Origin: Cyclobacteriaceae bacterium
Lineage (GTDB): Bacteria; Bacteroidota; Bacteroidia; Cytophagales; Cyclobacteriaceae
Reading direction: 5' to 3'
Assembly (NCBI GenBank): GCA_019638235.1
Contig: JAHBUE010000001.1
Coordinates: 1,598,492 to 1,662,491, forward strand
DNA: 64,000 nucleotides
The notes beneath the pieces were generated by a model. It saw only the letters and a list, made by a program, of their open reading frames with translations, had not been told where the DNA came from and ran no database searches. Position 1 is the stretch's first letter. Every line of letters begins with the position of its first letter. Both the position numbers and the translations under genes were made by a program. Below, one piece after another: positions 1 to 8,457 of the stretch.

Positions 1-419
1 TTGTGGGCAATCACACTTACAATCATTCGAATGGATGGAATACTACGCTTGAAGAATATATTGAAAATGTACACTTATGTGATACTATGGTTGCCAGTTA
101 CCAGTTGCCGGTTACCGGTAACACGCAACCGGCAACCGGTAACTATTTCCGTCCTCCCTATGGCAGAATCACGTCAAAGCAGATTAATGCACTGAAGGAA
201 AATTACAAAATCATTATGTGGGATGTGCTTACGCAGGACTACAACCAGCGCATTACCCAACAAGCTTGCTTAAAGGGTTCAATCGGTGCAACACGCAAAG
301 GCTCGATAACTGTTTTTCATGACAGCTATAAAGCTGACCGCAACCTTGCGTTTGTGTTGCCCCGTTACATTGAACATTTTTTGGAAAAGGGTTATTCTTT
401 TAATGCTATACCGCAATGA
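1..419 (+). CDS. Polysaccharide deacetylase (NodB domain), 5'-truncated by window edge
   Basis: This is the C-terminal part of a NodB-type carbohydrate esterase (CE4 fold), which removes N-acetyl or O-acetyl groups from cell-envelope polysaccharides. The frame is already open at the first base, so the start lies outside the window. Visible family motifs are the metal-binding GNHTYNH near the start, FRPPYGR, MWDVLTQDYN and VFHDS close to the end. About 15 residues between the first two motifs come from an inserted DNA repeat (see 92-143). The stop overlaps the start of the next gene (ATGA), so the two are probably co-transcribed and coupled. The family call is secure; the exact substrate is unknown. 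Confidence 0.85.
   Translation, partial: VGNHTYNHSNGWNTTLEEYIENVHLCDTMVASYQLPVTGNTQPATGNYFRPPYGRITSKQINALKENYKIIMWDVLTQDYNQRITQQACLKGSIGATRKGSITVFHDSYKADRNLAFVLPRYIEHFLEKGYSFNAIPQ
92..143. repeat. Short palindromic repeat inserted in the deacetylase reading frame
   Basis: About 52 bases are built from near-copies of CCAGTTA / CCGGTTA / CCGGTAA in both orientations, including the perfect palindrome GTTACCGGTAAC. The block keeps the reading frame and encodes a low-complexity loop rich in Q, P, V, T, G and N, between the first metal-binding motif and FRPPYGR, where family members normally have only a short loop. I infer a mobile or expanding extragenic-type repeat that landed in a tolerant surface loop. 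Confidence 0.6.
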
Positions 420-1459
420 AGCGTGTATTGGTAACGCCATTGGATTGGGGCCTTGGTCATGCTACAAGGTGTATTCCGGTTATTAACGAATTTCTGAAAC
501 AGAAGTGCGAGGTGCAAATTGCAGGCAGTGGCAGCGCATTGTTGCTGTTGCAGGAAGAGTTTCCCGGGTTGAAGTTTCATGAACTTGTTTCGTATAACAC
601 ACAGTATTCATCGTGGCTTCCGTTTATGATGAAACTCGTGCTTCAGATGCCAAAGTTTTTACTGGTTGTGAAAAAAGAGCATCGGCAGGTTGGAAAAATC
701 ATTGAGCAAGAGAAAATTGATATTATTGTTTCCGACAGCCGGTATGGGTGTTATGCTGATAGCATACCTTCAGTATTAATTAATCATCAACTTAATATAA
801 TAGTGTCGTGCACATGGCTACAAAGCATGGTTAATTATTGGAATCATAAAACGATTAATAGATTTACCCAATGTTGGGTTCCGGATTTCTCCAACGGAAT
901 TACAGGTAAATTAACTTCGCCCTCTCCAACAAAGAAGGTGAAATATATCGGAATGCTTTCGCGCTTTGAAAAGAAACATGTTGAGAGAAAATACAACGTG
1001 TTGGCATTGATTTCCGGCCCTGAAACACAGCGAACAATCTTTGAAGAAAAATTACGCAATCAGCTAAAGCATTCATCGTTAACCTGGTTTATTGTTCGGG
1101 GAATACCGGGAAAAAGCGAGCGTAATGAAATCAATGAAGCAAATCATTTACCCGTCAATGAATTAAATGAGGTGATTGAGTCTTCTGAAATAGTAATTTG
1201 TCGGCCGGGTTATACAACCGTGATGGATTTATGGAAGTTAGAGAAGAAAGTAATTTTTATTCCCACACCTGGCCAAACCGAACAGGAATACCTGGCCGAT
1301 GAATTGATGAAAAGAAAAATCGCATACGCTGTTTCGCAGGATAAGTTTTATTTGGAAGAAGTGTTGGTTTGTTCAAAAGAATATAAAGGTTTTGAACGAA
1401 AACAAGAAAATGAGGAACTTACGGAAACAATTAAACAGCTTTTGAATGAGATTGATTAA
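416..1459 (+). CDS. MurG-like glycosyltransferase (GT28/GT-B type)
   Basis: A 347-residue cytoplasmic or membrane-associated GT-B glycosyltransferase. The N-terminus has the acceptor-side glycine motif GLGHATRCIPVI (about residues 13-24), as in MurG and related nucleotide-sugar transferases. The C-terminal donor domain has an ICRPGYTTVMDLWKL stretch followed by IPTPGQTEQEYLADEL (about 255-290), matching the nucleotide-sugar binding loop and the Q/E pair of the family. It overlaps the preceding deacetylase by 4 bp and the following kinase by 14 bp. The neighbours suggest a role in making an envelope glycan or glycolipid. Donor and acceptor cannot be told from sequence. Confidence 0.8.
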   Translation: MKRVLVTPLDWGLGHATRCIPVINEFLKQKCEVQIAGSGSALLLLQEEFPGLKFHELVSYNTQYSSWLPFMMKLVLQMPKFLLVVKKEHRQVGKIIEQEKIDIIVSDSRYGCYADSIPSVLINHQLNIIVSCTWLQSMVNYWNHKTINRFTQCWVPDFSNGITGKLTSPSPTKKVKYIGMLSRFEKKHVERKYNVLALISGPETQRTIFEEKLRNQLKHSSLTWFIVRGIPGKSERNEINEANHLPVNELNEVIESSEIVICRPGYTTVMDLWKLEKKVIFIPTPGQTEQEYLADELMKRKIAYAVSQDKFYLEEVLVCSKEYKGFERKQENEELTETIKQLLNEID

Positions 1460-1790
1460 GAGTTTTGGTTATGCCTTGAATGGATTGAAAATCGCTGTTA
1501 AAGAACAGGTTAATCTTACTATTCATATTTGCGTAACGGTTATTGTAGTAATGGCAGGGATATACATTGAAATTACCACAACCGAATGGGTTTTGTTAGT
1601 GCTTACTATTGGATTGGTTATTTCGCTTGAGCTTGTGAACACGGCAATAGAGTATCTTGTTGATTTGGTTACACCCGAAAGAAATCCGCTTGCCGGAAAA
1701 GTAAAAGATATTGCGGCAGCTTCTGTTTTAGTGTCATCGGTGATGGCTGTTATAGTTGGTTTGTTTATTTTTTCAAAATATATTTTTTAA
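1446..1790 (+). CDS. dgkA: Diacylglycerol / undecaprenol kinase (DgkA family)
   Basis: A 114-residue integral membrane kinase that phosphorylates diacylglycerol or undecaprenol, recycling lipid for envelope synthesis. The family signature ELVNTAIEYLVDLV (about residues 60-73) carries the catalytic Glu and the metal-binding ENTAIE-like core. Three hydrophobic segments are visible: about 25-45, 45-62 and 90-112. The length matches the family (110-130). It overlaps the glycosyltransferase and shares TAATG with the next gene, so it sits inside a tightly packed operon. Whether the lipid substrate is DAG or undecaprenol is not resolvable; undecaprenol would suit the glycan context. Confidence 0.9.
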   Translation: MRLIKSFGYALNGLKIAVKEQVNLTIHICVTVIVVMAGIYIEITTTEWVLLVLTIGLVISLELVNTAIEYLVDLVTPERNPLAGKVKDIAAASVLVSSVMAVIVGLFIFSKYIF

Positions 1791-2572
1791 TGTCTATGTT
1801 CTGGACAGACACCCACGCGCACATTTACGTAGAGGATTTTGATACTGACCGTGCCGATATGCTTGCCCGCGCGCAGCAAGCAGGTGTTGAAAAAATTTAT
1901 ATGCCCAATATCGACTCAACATCAATTGACAGGATGCTTGAACTGGAAGACAAAGCAGCCGGAACTTGCGTTGCCATGATAGGGCTTCATCCATGTTCTG
2001 TAAAGAAAGATTTTGAAAAGGAGTTATATATAGTTGAGTCGTGGTTGGCAAAACGACCTTTTGTAGCTATTGGCGAAATGGGCACCGACCTCTATTGGGA
2101 TAAAACCTTTTGGGAACAACAAAAAGAAGCATTCAGCATACAGGCAAACTGGGCGAAACAATACGGTGTTCCTATTGTTATTCACAGTCGCGAAAGTTTA
2201 GATGAAACCATTGACATGGTAGAAGCCTTGCAGGACGGAAAGTTGAGCGGAGTGTTTCATTGCTTTACCGGAACGGCAGAACAGGCCACGCGCATCACCA
2301 AACTTGGCTTTTACCTGGGCCTTGGCGGTGTGGCCACGTTTAAAAAAGGCGGGCTGGATGATGTTATTCCTGAAATGGATATGTCCAAAATTGTATTGGA
2401 AACAGACAGCCCGTACCTCGCACCAGTTCCGCATCGCGGAAAGCGCAACGAACCGGCTTACATTCCGCTTGTTGCAGCAAAAGTTGCTCAGGTAAAAAAC
2501 ATACCTTTGGAAGAACTTCAGTCGGTTACAACCAAAAACGCAGCAACACTTTTTAAAGCACATGAAAGTTAA
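1790..2572 (+). CDS. TatD family metal-dependent hydrolase / DNase
   Basis: A 260-residue TIM-barrel amidohydrolase of the TatD family, cytoplasmic 3'-5' exonucleases acting on DNA. All metal and catalytic positions are visible: DTHAHIY (HxH, residues 6-12), GEMGTD (catalytic Glu), VIHSRES (His), FHCFTG (His) and ETDSPYLAP (Asp) near residues 200-210. Length is typical. The start codon overlaps the dgkA stop (TAATG). The 3' end overlaps the asparaginase start by 11 bp. No unusual features. Confidence 0.92.
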   Translation: MSMFWTDTHAHIYVEDFDTDRADMLARAQQAGVEKIYMPNIDSTSIDRMLELEDKAAGTCVAMIGLHPCSVKKDFEKELYIVESWLAKRPFVAIGEMGTDLYWDKTFWEQQKEAFSIQANWAKQYGVPIVIHSRESLDETIDMVEALQDGKLSGVFHCFTGTAEQATRITKLGFYLGLGGVATFKKGGLDDVIPEMDMSKIVLETDSPYLAPVPHRGKRNEPAYIPLVAAKVAQVKNIPLEELQSVTTKNAATLFKAHES

Positions 2573-3626
2573 ACAAATACAGGTTAGTGGAACGCAATCG
2601 GCCGAAACGGCACGCGCCCGTGTGCTCATTCTTTATACGGGCGGAACATTCGGCATGACGCACGATGCTTCCGGTGCATTAATTCCGTTTGATTTTTCTT
2701 CTATCGTAGAGCATTTGCCAACCATTCGTAATCTTGGCCTGGCCTTTACAGTTTTTTCGTTTGAAAAACCGATTGACTCATCTAATATAAGTCCTGAACA
2801 TTGGAAGTTGTTGGCCGAAGTTATTCGTGATAATTATGCTGCGCACGATGGTTTTGTGATTTTGCATGGAACCGATACGATGGCGTACACGGCATCGGCT
2901 CTGAGTTTTATGCTGGAAGGGTTGAGTAAACCCGTAATTTTAACGGGTGCACAATTACCGATTATTGACCCCCGTTCGGATGCACGTGAAAACCTGATAA
3001 CAGCATTGGAAATTGCTGCGGCAAAAAAAGATGACCGTGCCATTGTGCCCGAAGTGTGTATTTACTTTGATTACGAGTTGCTGCGTGGCAACCGTTCAAA
3101 AAAAGTAGAAAGCATGCAGTTCGATGCTTTCGATTCGGGGAATTACCCCGCATTGGCAAAGGCAGGGGTAAAGATTGATTATAACCATGCCGCTATCCGG
3201 CAGGCCGTTAATAATGAATTAACACTCCGCACCAACCTCGACTCGTCTATCGCTATACTAAAGTTATTCCCCGGTATTTCCGAACAGGTAGTGCTTTCCG
3301 TATTTAATAACACGTCTTTAAAAGCCGTTATCCTTGAAACCTACGGAGCCGGTAACGCGCCAACTAATTCGTGGCTGATTGAAGCGCTGCAACAGGTTAT
3401 TGCCCGTGGGGTGATTGTGGTAAATGTTTCGCAATGCCCCGGAGGCATGGTTGTTCAGGGCAAGTATGCAACCAGCAAAGAGTTGATGCAAGCCGGGGTA
3501 TTAAGCGGGAGAGATATGACTACCGAGGCTGCATTGACCAAGCTAATGGTGTTATTGGCGAATTATGACACCGCGCAGTGCAGGCAGTTGGTGGAGCAAA
3601 ACCTTGCAGGCGAGCTTTCATCCTGA
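2562..3626 (+). CDS. ansA: Type I L-asparaginase
   Basis: A 354-residue cytoplasmic asparaginase hydrolysing L-asparagine to aspartate and ammonia. The two catalytic triad motifs are present: YTGGTFGM with the nucleophilic Thr at residue 26 or 29, and LHGTDTMAYTASAL at about 101-114 (second Thr plus Asp). There is no signal peptide, in line with the cytoplasmic type I enzyme. It has about 10 extra residues before the usual start of the fold. It is the last gene of the operon starting before the window. A second, unrelated asparaginase-type enzyme lies at 51638-52486. Confidence 0.9.
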   Translation: MKVKQIQVSGTQSAETARARVLILYTGGTFGMTHDASGALIPFDFSSIVEHLPTIRNLGLAFTVFSFEKPIDSSNISPEHWKLLAEVIRDNYAAHDGFVILHGTDTMAYTASALSFMLEGLSKPVILTGAQLPIIDPRSDARENLITALEIAAAKKDDRAIVPEVCIYFDYELLRGNRSKKVESMQFDAFDSGNYPALAKAGVKIDYNHAAIRQAVNNELTLRTNLDSSIAILKLFPGISEQVVLSVFNNTSLKAVILETYGAGNAPTNSWLIEALQQVIARGVIVVNVSQCPGGMVVQGKYATSKELMQAGVLSGRDMTTEAALTKLMVLLANYDTAQCRQLVEQNLAGELSS

Positions 3627-3638
3627 TTAAACCGCAAA

Positions 3639-3661
3639 GGGTCAGGCCTCTGGCCAGACCC
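3639..3661 (+). terminator. Strong hairpin after the asparaginase operon, possible terminator
   Basis: GGGTCAGGCC and GGCCAGACCC form a 10-bp stem with one mismatch around a TCT loop, 13 bp after the asparaginase stop. No U-tract follows, so it could be a Rho-dependent or processing signal instead of a classical intrinsic terminator. Confidence 0.4.
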
Positions 3662-3737
3662 GAGTAAAGGATCATCTGATAAAGCCCCGACTTGGAAAGC
3701 GGATATTTTCTTGATTTATTTGCGTCCCAATTCAACA

Positions 3738-3824
3738 GGAGAGGTGTCCGAGTGGTTGAAGGAGCACGCCTGGAAAGTGTGTATACCGGAAACGGTATCG
3801 AGGGTTCGAATCCCTCTCTCTCCG
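3738..3824 (+). tRNA. tRNA-Ser (anticodon GGA)
   Basis: The 87-base cloverleaf can be drawn by eye. The acceptor GGAGAGG pairs with TCTCTCC (one G-U), followed by discriminator G. The anticodon stem CACGC/GTGTG holds the loop CTGGAAA with anticodon GGA. A long variable arm (GTATACC...GGTATC) typical of tRNA-Ser is followed by the T arm GAGGG-TTCGAAT-CCCTC. CCA is not encoded. It reads UCC/UCU codons. Confidence 0.95.
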
Positions 3825-4117
3825 CACAAAGCAATAACAACCGAGGGTTCTGCCATGGGCATCCCCTTGGGCGAATTTATCTCTCCACGTTTACATTATC
3901 TCGTGTCTCACGGGATTTTTCGTTTTAGGTGGTTTTCAATTAGTTAGGCCCGGCAATTTAAAATGTGGCTATCTGTGACTTTATTTGGCAAAAACCATTA
4001 TTGACCTAAATAGAGAAAGGTTTTTACCGCCAGCATAAATTTTTTTTAAAAAATATCGATAAATCGACAAAACGTTTAATTTTGGCCTTTCCTAAATAGT
4101 ATTTTAAACCTGAAACT
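3825..4117 (+). promoter_or_regulatory. Leader region of the exbB operon with a candidate Bacteroidota -7 box
   Basis: A 293-base gap without a convincing gene. TAATTTTG at 4077-4084 fits the Bacteroidota -7 box TAnnTTTG, 33 bases before the ATG. No good TTTG -33 box is found at the expected spacing, so support is partial. The rest is AT-rich and featureless to the eye. Confidence 0.4.
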
Positions 4118-4918
4118 ATGAAAAAACAATTCGCTATTCTTGCATTTTTAGGGGTACTGGCGACCTCTACTCTCTTCGCTCAGGACCCTGATTCTGCTAC
4201 TGTGGAACCCACTCCTGAGCCTCAAACGGAAGCTGTTCAGTCTGCTTCAACAGAAACACCTGAACCTGTTGCAAATGAAGGCTTCCACCAGGTGCTCAAG
4301 CACCAGTTTATCGAAGGTGGTGTTACATTCATGACACCAATTTTGATTTGTTTGATTCTTGGTCTTGCCTTTTCAATCGAAAGAATTATCACATTGAATT
4401 TGGCCACCACAAACACAAAGAAATTATTAGGCCAGATTGAAGATTCCCTCGCAAAGGGTGGCGTAAATGCAGCACTGGAAGTTACCCGCAACACACGCGG
4501 CCCTGTGGCTTCTATCTTTACTCAAGGTCTTCTGCGTTATTCAGAAGGAATTGATATGGTAGAAAAATCCATTGTTTCCTATGGTGGCGTTGAAATGGGT
4601 AAACTTGAAAGAGGTCTTATCTGGATTTCACTGTTCATCGCCCTTGGTCCCATGCTTGGTTTCTTCGGAACGGTTGTGGGTATGGTGCAGGCCTTTGCCG
4701 ATATTGAAGCTGCCGGTGATATTTCCCCTAACATTGTGGCAGGTGGTATGAAAATAGCCCTTATCACAACAGTAGGTGGTCTTATCGTGGGTATGATACT
4801 CCAGGTATTTTATAACTACCTGGTTTCCAAGATAGACGGCATTGTAAATAACATGGAAGATGCTTCAATATCCTTAGTGGATATTTTGGTGAAACACAAG
4901 TTGGTATCTCAAAAATAA
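4118..4918 (+). CDS. exbB: MotA/TolQ/ExbB proton channel family protein
   Basis: A 266-residue inner-membrane subunit of an ExbB/TolQ proton channel, which couples proton flow to outer-membrane transport or envelope maintenance through TonB/Tol partners. An N-terminal signal-like segment (1-21) is followed by an acidic, Pro/Glu/Thr-rich linker (22-55). Three transmembrane helices lie at about 69-90, 163-188 and 215-240. The family signature is clear in GPMLGFFGTVVGMVQAF and the TTVGGLIVG helix. It heads the cluster with a small membrane protein and two ExbD proteins. Confidence 0.9.
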   Translation: MKKQFAILAFLGVLATSTLFAQDPDSATVEPTPEPQTEAVQSASTETPEPVANEGFHQVLKHQFIEGGVTFMTPILICLILGLAFSIERIITLNLATTNTKKLLGQIEDSLAKGGVNAALEVTRNTRGPVASIFTQGLLRYSEGIDMVEKSIVSYGGVEMGKLERGLIWISLFIALGPMLGFFGTVVGMVQAFADIEAAGDISPNIVAGGMKIALITTVGGLIVGMILQVFYNYLVSKIDGIVNNMEDASISLVDILVKHKLVSQK

Positions 4919-4923
4919 CGAAG

Positions 4924-5241
4924 ATGATAGACGCAGGATTATATTTAATGTATGTACTCTTCATTGTTGCTGTGGTGGCGGCAGTCGTGCTGCCTTTGAT
5001 TAGCGCAATTAAGTCTCCCTCAACGTTTTTGAAGTCATTGTACAGCGTAATCGCTTTGGTAGTTGTTTTTGGGATTTCCTATGCACTATCAGGCTCAGAC
5101 GTCACTACAATTCAGGCAGCTAAGGGTCTTACGCCTTCGGTTTCTAAATTAGTAGGTGCCGGGCTTACCATGTTTTACCTGGTAATGGCTATTGCCATTA
5201 TCGGTTTGATTTATTCTGAAATAAATAAAGCTTTCAAATAA
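4924..5241 (+). CDS. Small three-helix membrane protein of the ExbB/ExbD cluster
   Basis: A 105-residue, very hydrophobic protein with predicted membrane helices at about 5-26, 37-57 and 77-99 and almost no soluble part. It starts 5 bp after exbB, and its stop overlaps the exbD start (TAATG), which points to translational coupling and a shared complex. I recognise the position (between ExbB and ExbD in Bacteroidota) but not a named family. I infer an accessory subunit of this proton channel; no catalytic motif is visible. Confidence 0.75.
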   Translation: MIDAGLYLMYVLFIVAVVAAVVLPLISAIKSPSTFLKSLYSVIALVVVFGISYALSGSDVTTIQAAKGLTPSVSKLVGAGLTMFYLVMAIAIIGLIYSEINKAFK

Positions 5242-5828
5242 TGCCAAGACCAACACCCGATATTCCTAATGCTTCCATGGCGGATATAGCGTTTCTGCTA
5301 CTCACCTTTTTTCTTGTAACCACAACCGTTGCTAACGATAAAGGTTTGCAGTTAATGTTACCTCCTCCTCCAGAAGCGATTCCGCCTGATGTGGATATAA
5401 AAATCCAGGAGCGAAACCTTTTTAAAATACAGGTCAATTCATTTGATAACGTTTTGGTTGAAGGTGATCCGTTTACCGGAACGCCTGCTGAGTTATCCCG
5501 GATGATACGCGATTTTGTGCTGAATAATGGCGCTGATCAGAATTCATCAGATAGCCCCGAGAAGGCCATTGTTTCGTACAAAACCGACAGGGGTACCAGC
5601 CATAAAAAGTTCATTGAAATCCTGGATGCGGCACAATCGGCTTACTACCAGATTTATGCCGACAATGCCGGGGTAAGCGTTAAGCGCTGGCTTGATCTGT
5701 CATCTGATCTTAGCGATCCGGAAAACAGGAGATTGTATGATATCGGCCGTGGAAGGCGTCCGGATGGAACAATAACCTATCCGATGAACTTATCGATTGC
5801 AGAACCTACTAAAGTTGGAGGAAATTAA
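5241..5828 (+). CDS. exbD: ExbD/TolR family biopolymer transport protein (first copy)
   Basis: A 195-residue single-pass ExbD. The N-terminus PNASMADIAFLLLTFFLVTTT (about 8-28) contains the conserved proton-path Asp inside the single transmembrane helix. The remainder is a periplasmic ExbD/TolR domain, with a longer C-terminus than the second copy. Together with 4118-4918 and 5831-6295 it would form the stator-like energy-transducing complex. Start and stop are tightly packed with its neighbours. Confidence 0.88.
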   Translation: MPRPTPDIPNASMADIAFLLLTFFLVTTTVANDKGLQLMLPPPPEAIPPDVDIKIQERNLFKIQVNSFDNVLVEGDPFTGTPAELSRMIRDFVLNNGADQNSSDSPEKAIVSYKTDRGTSHKKFIEILDAAQSAYYQIYADNAGVSVKRWLDLSSDLSDPENRRLYDIGRGRRPDGTITYPMNLSIAEPTKVGGN

Positions 5829-5830
5829 TT

Positions 5831-6295
5831 ATGTCGAAGTTTAAGAAAAAGGCGAACGTAAAACAGGAGATTCCTACGTCATCTATGCCCGATGTGGTGT
5901 TTATGCTACTGTTCTTTTTCATGGTAACAACGCAGATGCGGGAAACCAGCATCAATGTAAAGCAACAGTTGCCGGAAGCGTCTATGTTGAAGAAGTTGGC
6001 GCGTAAATCATTGGTGGCGTATATGTATATTGGTGAGCCGAGGAAAACTGAAGAATTTGGTAAGGAACCTAAAATCCAGGTTAACGATGTATTCATCGAA
6101 CCAAAAGATGTGATACAATGGGTAAACCAGGAAAAATCAAAACTTCAGGAATTTGAGCGCGACCAGATGACCGTTTCAATGAAAGTTGATATTGATGCAA
6201 AGCGAGGCATCATTGCAGATGTAGAAACGGAACTCAGGAAGGCTAACGCCCGTCTGTTGCTTTATTCAACTCTGGCAAGACGTGTGGAAGATTAA
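5831..6295 (+). CDS. exbD: ExbD/TolR family biopolymer transport protein (second copy)
   Basis: A 154-residue ExbD paralogue. A Lys-rich cytoplasmic start is followed by TSSMPDVVFMLLFFFMVTTQM (about 17-37), with the conserved Asp in the transmembrane helix, then a periplasmic domain. It begins 2 bp after the first exbD. Two different ExbD subunits per ExbB are common in Bacteroidota and may form a heterodimer. It is the last gene before the intrinsic terminator at 6319. Confidence 0.88.
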   Translation: MSKFKKKANVKQEIPTSSMPDVVFMLLFFFMVTTQMRETSINVKQQLPEASMLKKLARKSLVAYMYIGEPRKTEEFGKEPKIQVNDVFIEPKDVIQWVNQEKSKLQEFERDQMTVSMKVDIDAKRGIIADVETELRKANARLLLYSTLARRVED

Positions 6296-6318
6296 TTTAG
6301 TTTTTTCATAGAAAGTAA

Positions 6319-6351
6319 AAGCCCCATTCAAAGCGAAGAATGGGGTTTTTT
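6319..6351 (+). terminator. Intrinsic terminator of the exbB-exbD operon
   Basis: CCCCATTC (6322-6329) and GAATGGGG (6338-6345) form a perfect 8-bp stem, extended by flanking A-T pairs, followed by a run of T residues. It lies 24 bp after the last exbD stop. Confidence 0.9.
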
Positions 6352-6365
6352 ATTGTATTCGACTT

Positions 6366-7673
6366 ATGACCATTGAATTGAACAATCCTAAAACCCTTAA
6401 AGCCTGGTATATGTACGACTGGGCGAACTCGGTGTATTCGTTGGTTATTACTTCCGCAATCTTTCCTGTTTATTACCAGGCCGTGGCCGTTACAAAAACC
6501 GGTAGCGATGTTATATCGTTTTTTGGTTACCCGATAGTTAATTCGGTGTTATACTCCTGGTCGCTGTCGGCTTCCTTTTTGGTAATGGCATTGATTTTAC
6601 CCCTGCTTTCGGGCATGGCCGATTATACAGGCCGTAAAAAATTCTTCATGAAGATTTTCGTGTACATAGGCGGGCTGGCCTGCATGGGGTTGTATTTTTT
6701 CAAAGACGTAGAAACCGTAGAGCTGGCCATTGTATTCAGTATGCTGGCAAGTATTGGCTATGCCGGCAGCTTAGTATTTTATGACGCTTATTTACCCGAA
6801 ATCGCTTCGTCCGACCGGTATGACCGCACCAGTGCCAACGGATATTCGTGGGGGTATTACGGCAGCATTATCCTGTTGATTTTTAACTTGGTTCAGATAA
6901 CCTTTTATGACTCTTTTGGATTTGCTACTGCCGGTGAAGCTACCCGGTTTTCGTTTTTGTTGGTGGGGTTGTGGTGGGTAGGGTTTTCGCAGATACCGTT
7001 TGCCGTACTTCCTGAAAATCCGTTTGGCCGAAAGCCCAAACTAAGCGCGCTTATTGGCGGCTATTGGGAAATTTTAAAGGTATGGAATGAATTAAAGACT
7101 CAAACCAATATACGGCTTTACTTAGTGGCTTATTTTTTCTTTAACATGGGCGTGCAAACGGTTATGTACCTGGCGGCAACCTTTGGCTCTAAAGAGTTAG
7201 AGCTGGCCGATGAAAAATTAATCATGACCGTGCTTATTATACAGGTAGTGGCTGCGTTTGGCGCGTATGGTTTTGCGCGTTTGTCAGAAAAGCGAGGCAA
7301 CAAACTTTCACTCATGACCATGATAGCCATTTGGATAGGTGTTTGCCTGTCGGCTTATTTCGTTTACACCGAATACCAGTTTTATGCGCTTGCTTTTACC
7401 GTTGGATTGGTGATGGGTGGCATACAATCGCTTTCACGAGCCACGTATTCCAAAATTATTCCTTCCGATACAGTTGACCACGCCTCATACTTCAGCTTTT
7501 TCGATGTTACGTTCAACCTTTCGATAGTGATGGGAACGTTCAGCTATGGGTTAATTGAACAAATAACCGGAAACATGCGCAACAGCACATTGGTGCTTAT
7601 GGTGTTTTTTATTATCGGCATGTTCCTGTTAAGCCGTGTTAAAATAAAAAGTATTCGTCTTGGTAATCAGTAG
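6366..7673 (+). CDS. UMF1-type MFS transporter (Atg22-like)
   Basis: A 435-residue polytopic membrane protein with about 12 hydrophobic segments. The N-terminal AWYMYDWANSVYSLVITSAI (about 13-32) is the hallmark of the UMF1/vacuole-effluxer MFS subfamily. GMADYTGRKKFFMK (about 84-97) is the MFS loop 2-3 motif. GGIQSLSRATYSKIIP occurs in the C-terminal half, as in relatives. The substrate is unknown; amino-acid efflux is inferred only from the eukaryotic Atg22 family. It ends convergently with AMP nucleosidase, the two stops overlapping by 7 bp. Confidence 0.85.
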   Translation: MTIELNNPKTLKAWYMYDWANSVYSLVITSAIFPVYYQAVAVTKTGSDVISFFGYPIVNSVLYSWSLSASFLVMALILPLLSGMADYTGRKKFFMKIFVYIGGLACMGLYFFKDVETVELAIVFSMLASIGYAGSLVFYDAYLPEIASSDRYDRTSANGYSWGYYGSIILLIFNLVQITFYDSFGFATAGEATRFSFLLVGLWWVGFSQIPFAVLPENPFGRKPKLSALIGGYWEILKVWNELKTQTNIRLYLVAYFFFNMGVQTVMYLAATFGSKELELADEKLIMTVLIIQVVAAFGAYGFARLSEKRGNKLSLMTMIAIWIGVCLSAYFVYTEYQFYALAFTVGLVMGGIQSLSRATYSKIIPSDTVDHASYFSFFDVTFNLSIVMGTFSYGLIEQITGNMRNSTLVLMVFFIIGMFLLSRVKIKSIRLGNQ

Positions 7674-8437
7674 CGCAGGTGCTTCACCGTCATGCCGTTA
7701 TTGATTAATTGCTTCAATGAATCAATGCCAATTTTCAGGTGTTGTTCAACATAATTTTTTGTTACCGACAAGTCGCTTACATCGGTTTTAACGCCTTCTG
7801 GCACCATAGGCTGATCGGAAACCAACAAAATGGCGCCTGCCGGTATTTTATTATAAAATGCGGTGGTGAAGATGGTGGCCGTTTCCATATCGATGGCCTG
7901 CGCCCGTATTTTTCTCAGGTAAGCTTTAAAGTCTTCATCCCATTCCCATACCCTGCGATTGGTTGTGTATACGGTGCCTGTCCAGTAATCCTGGTTGTAA
8001 TCGCGGATGGTGGTGGAGATGGCTTTTTGCAGCGCGAATGCCGGTAATGCCGGTACTTCGGGCGGAAAATAGTCTGTTGACGTACCCTCTCCACGTATGG
8101 CGGCAATCGGAAGTATCAAATCCCCAATGTCGTTTTTCTTTTTTAGCCCCCCGCATTTACCGAGAAAAAGCGCGGCTTTTGGTTTTATGGCACTGAGGCA
8201 GTCTATAACCGTAGCAGCATTCGGGCTGCCCATTCCGAAGTTGATGATGGTTATTCCTTCTGCGGTGGCGTTTCGCATGGGTTTGTCCATACCCACTACG
8301 GGCACGTTGTGCCACTCGGCAAACATCTTCACATAATTATCAAAATTGGTAAGGAGTATGTACTCTCCGAATTTATCAAGCGGCTGACCGGTATAGCGTG
8401 GCAACCAGTTTTCTACAATTTCCTGTTTCGTTTTCAT
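7667..8437 (-). CDS. amn: AMP nucleosidase (short Bacteroidota form)
   Basis: A 256-residue phosphorylase-fold enzyme that splits AMP into adenine and ribose 5-phosphate. Family motifs are INFGMGSPNAATVIDCL, LGKCGGLKKKNDIGDLILP, a GEGTSTDYFPPEVPALP substrate loop and the nucleoside-binding AQAIDMETATIFTTAF (about 187-202). It lacks the extra N-terminal domain of the enterobacterial enzyme, as is normal for this phylum. It diverges from the HsdR-N gene with only about 20 bp between the start codons, so promoters must overlap the coding ends. Confidence 0.9.
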   Translation of the reverse strand: MKTKQEIVENWLPRYTGQPLDKFGEYILLTNFDNYVKMFAEWHNVPVVGMDKPMRNATAEGITIINFGMGSPNAATVIDCLSAIKPKAALFLGKCGGLKKKNDIGDLILPIAAIRGEGTSTDYFPPEVPALPAFALQKAISTTIRDYNQDYWTGTVYTTNRRVWEWDEDFKAYLRKIRAQAIDMETATIFTTAFYNKIPAGAILLVSDQPMVPEGVKTDVSDLSVTKNYVEQHLKIGIDSLKQLINNGMTVKHLRY

Positions 8438-8457
8438 ATCTTCAGTTACTTTACGGT

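Noticed and set aside
92..143. CRISPR-like repeat
   Set aside because: The units are too short, contiguous and palindromic, without spacers; no cas gene is present.
2198..2629. Minus-strand open frame inside tatD
   Set aside because: It lies antisense to a gene with complete catalytic motifs; Cys/Phe-rich shadow frame.
3692..3947. Two plus-strand open frames across the tRNA-Ser gene
   Set aside because: They overlap a structurally perfect tRNA and share no family features.
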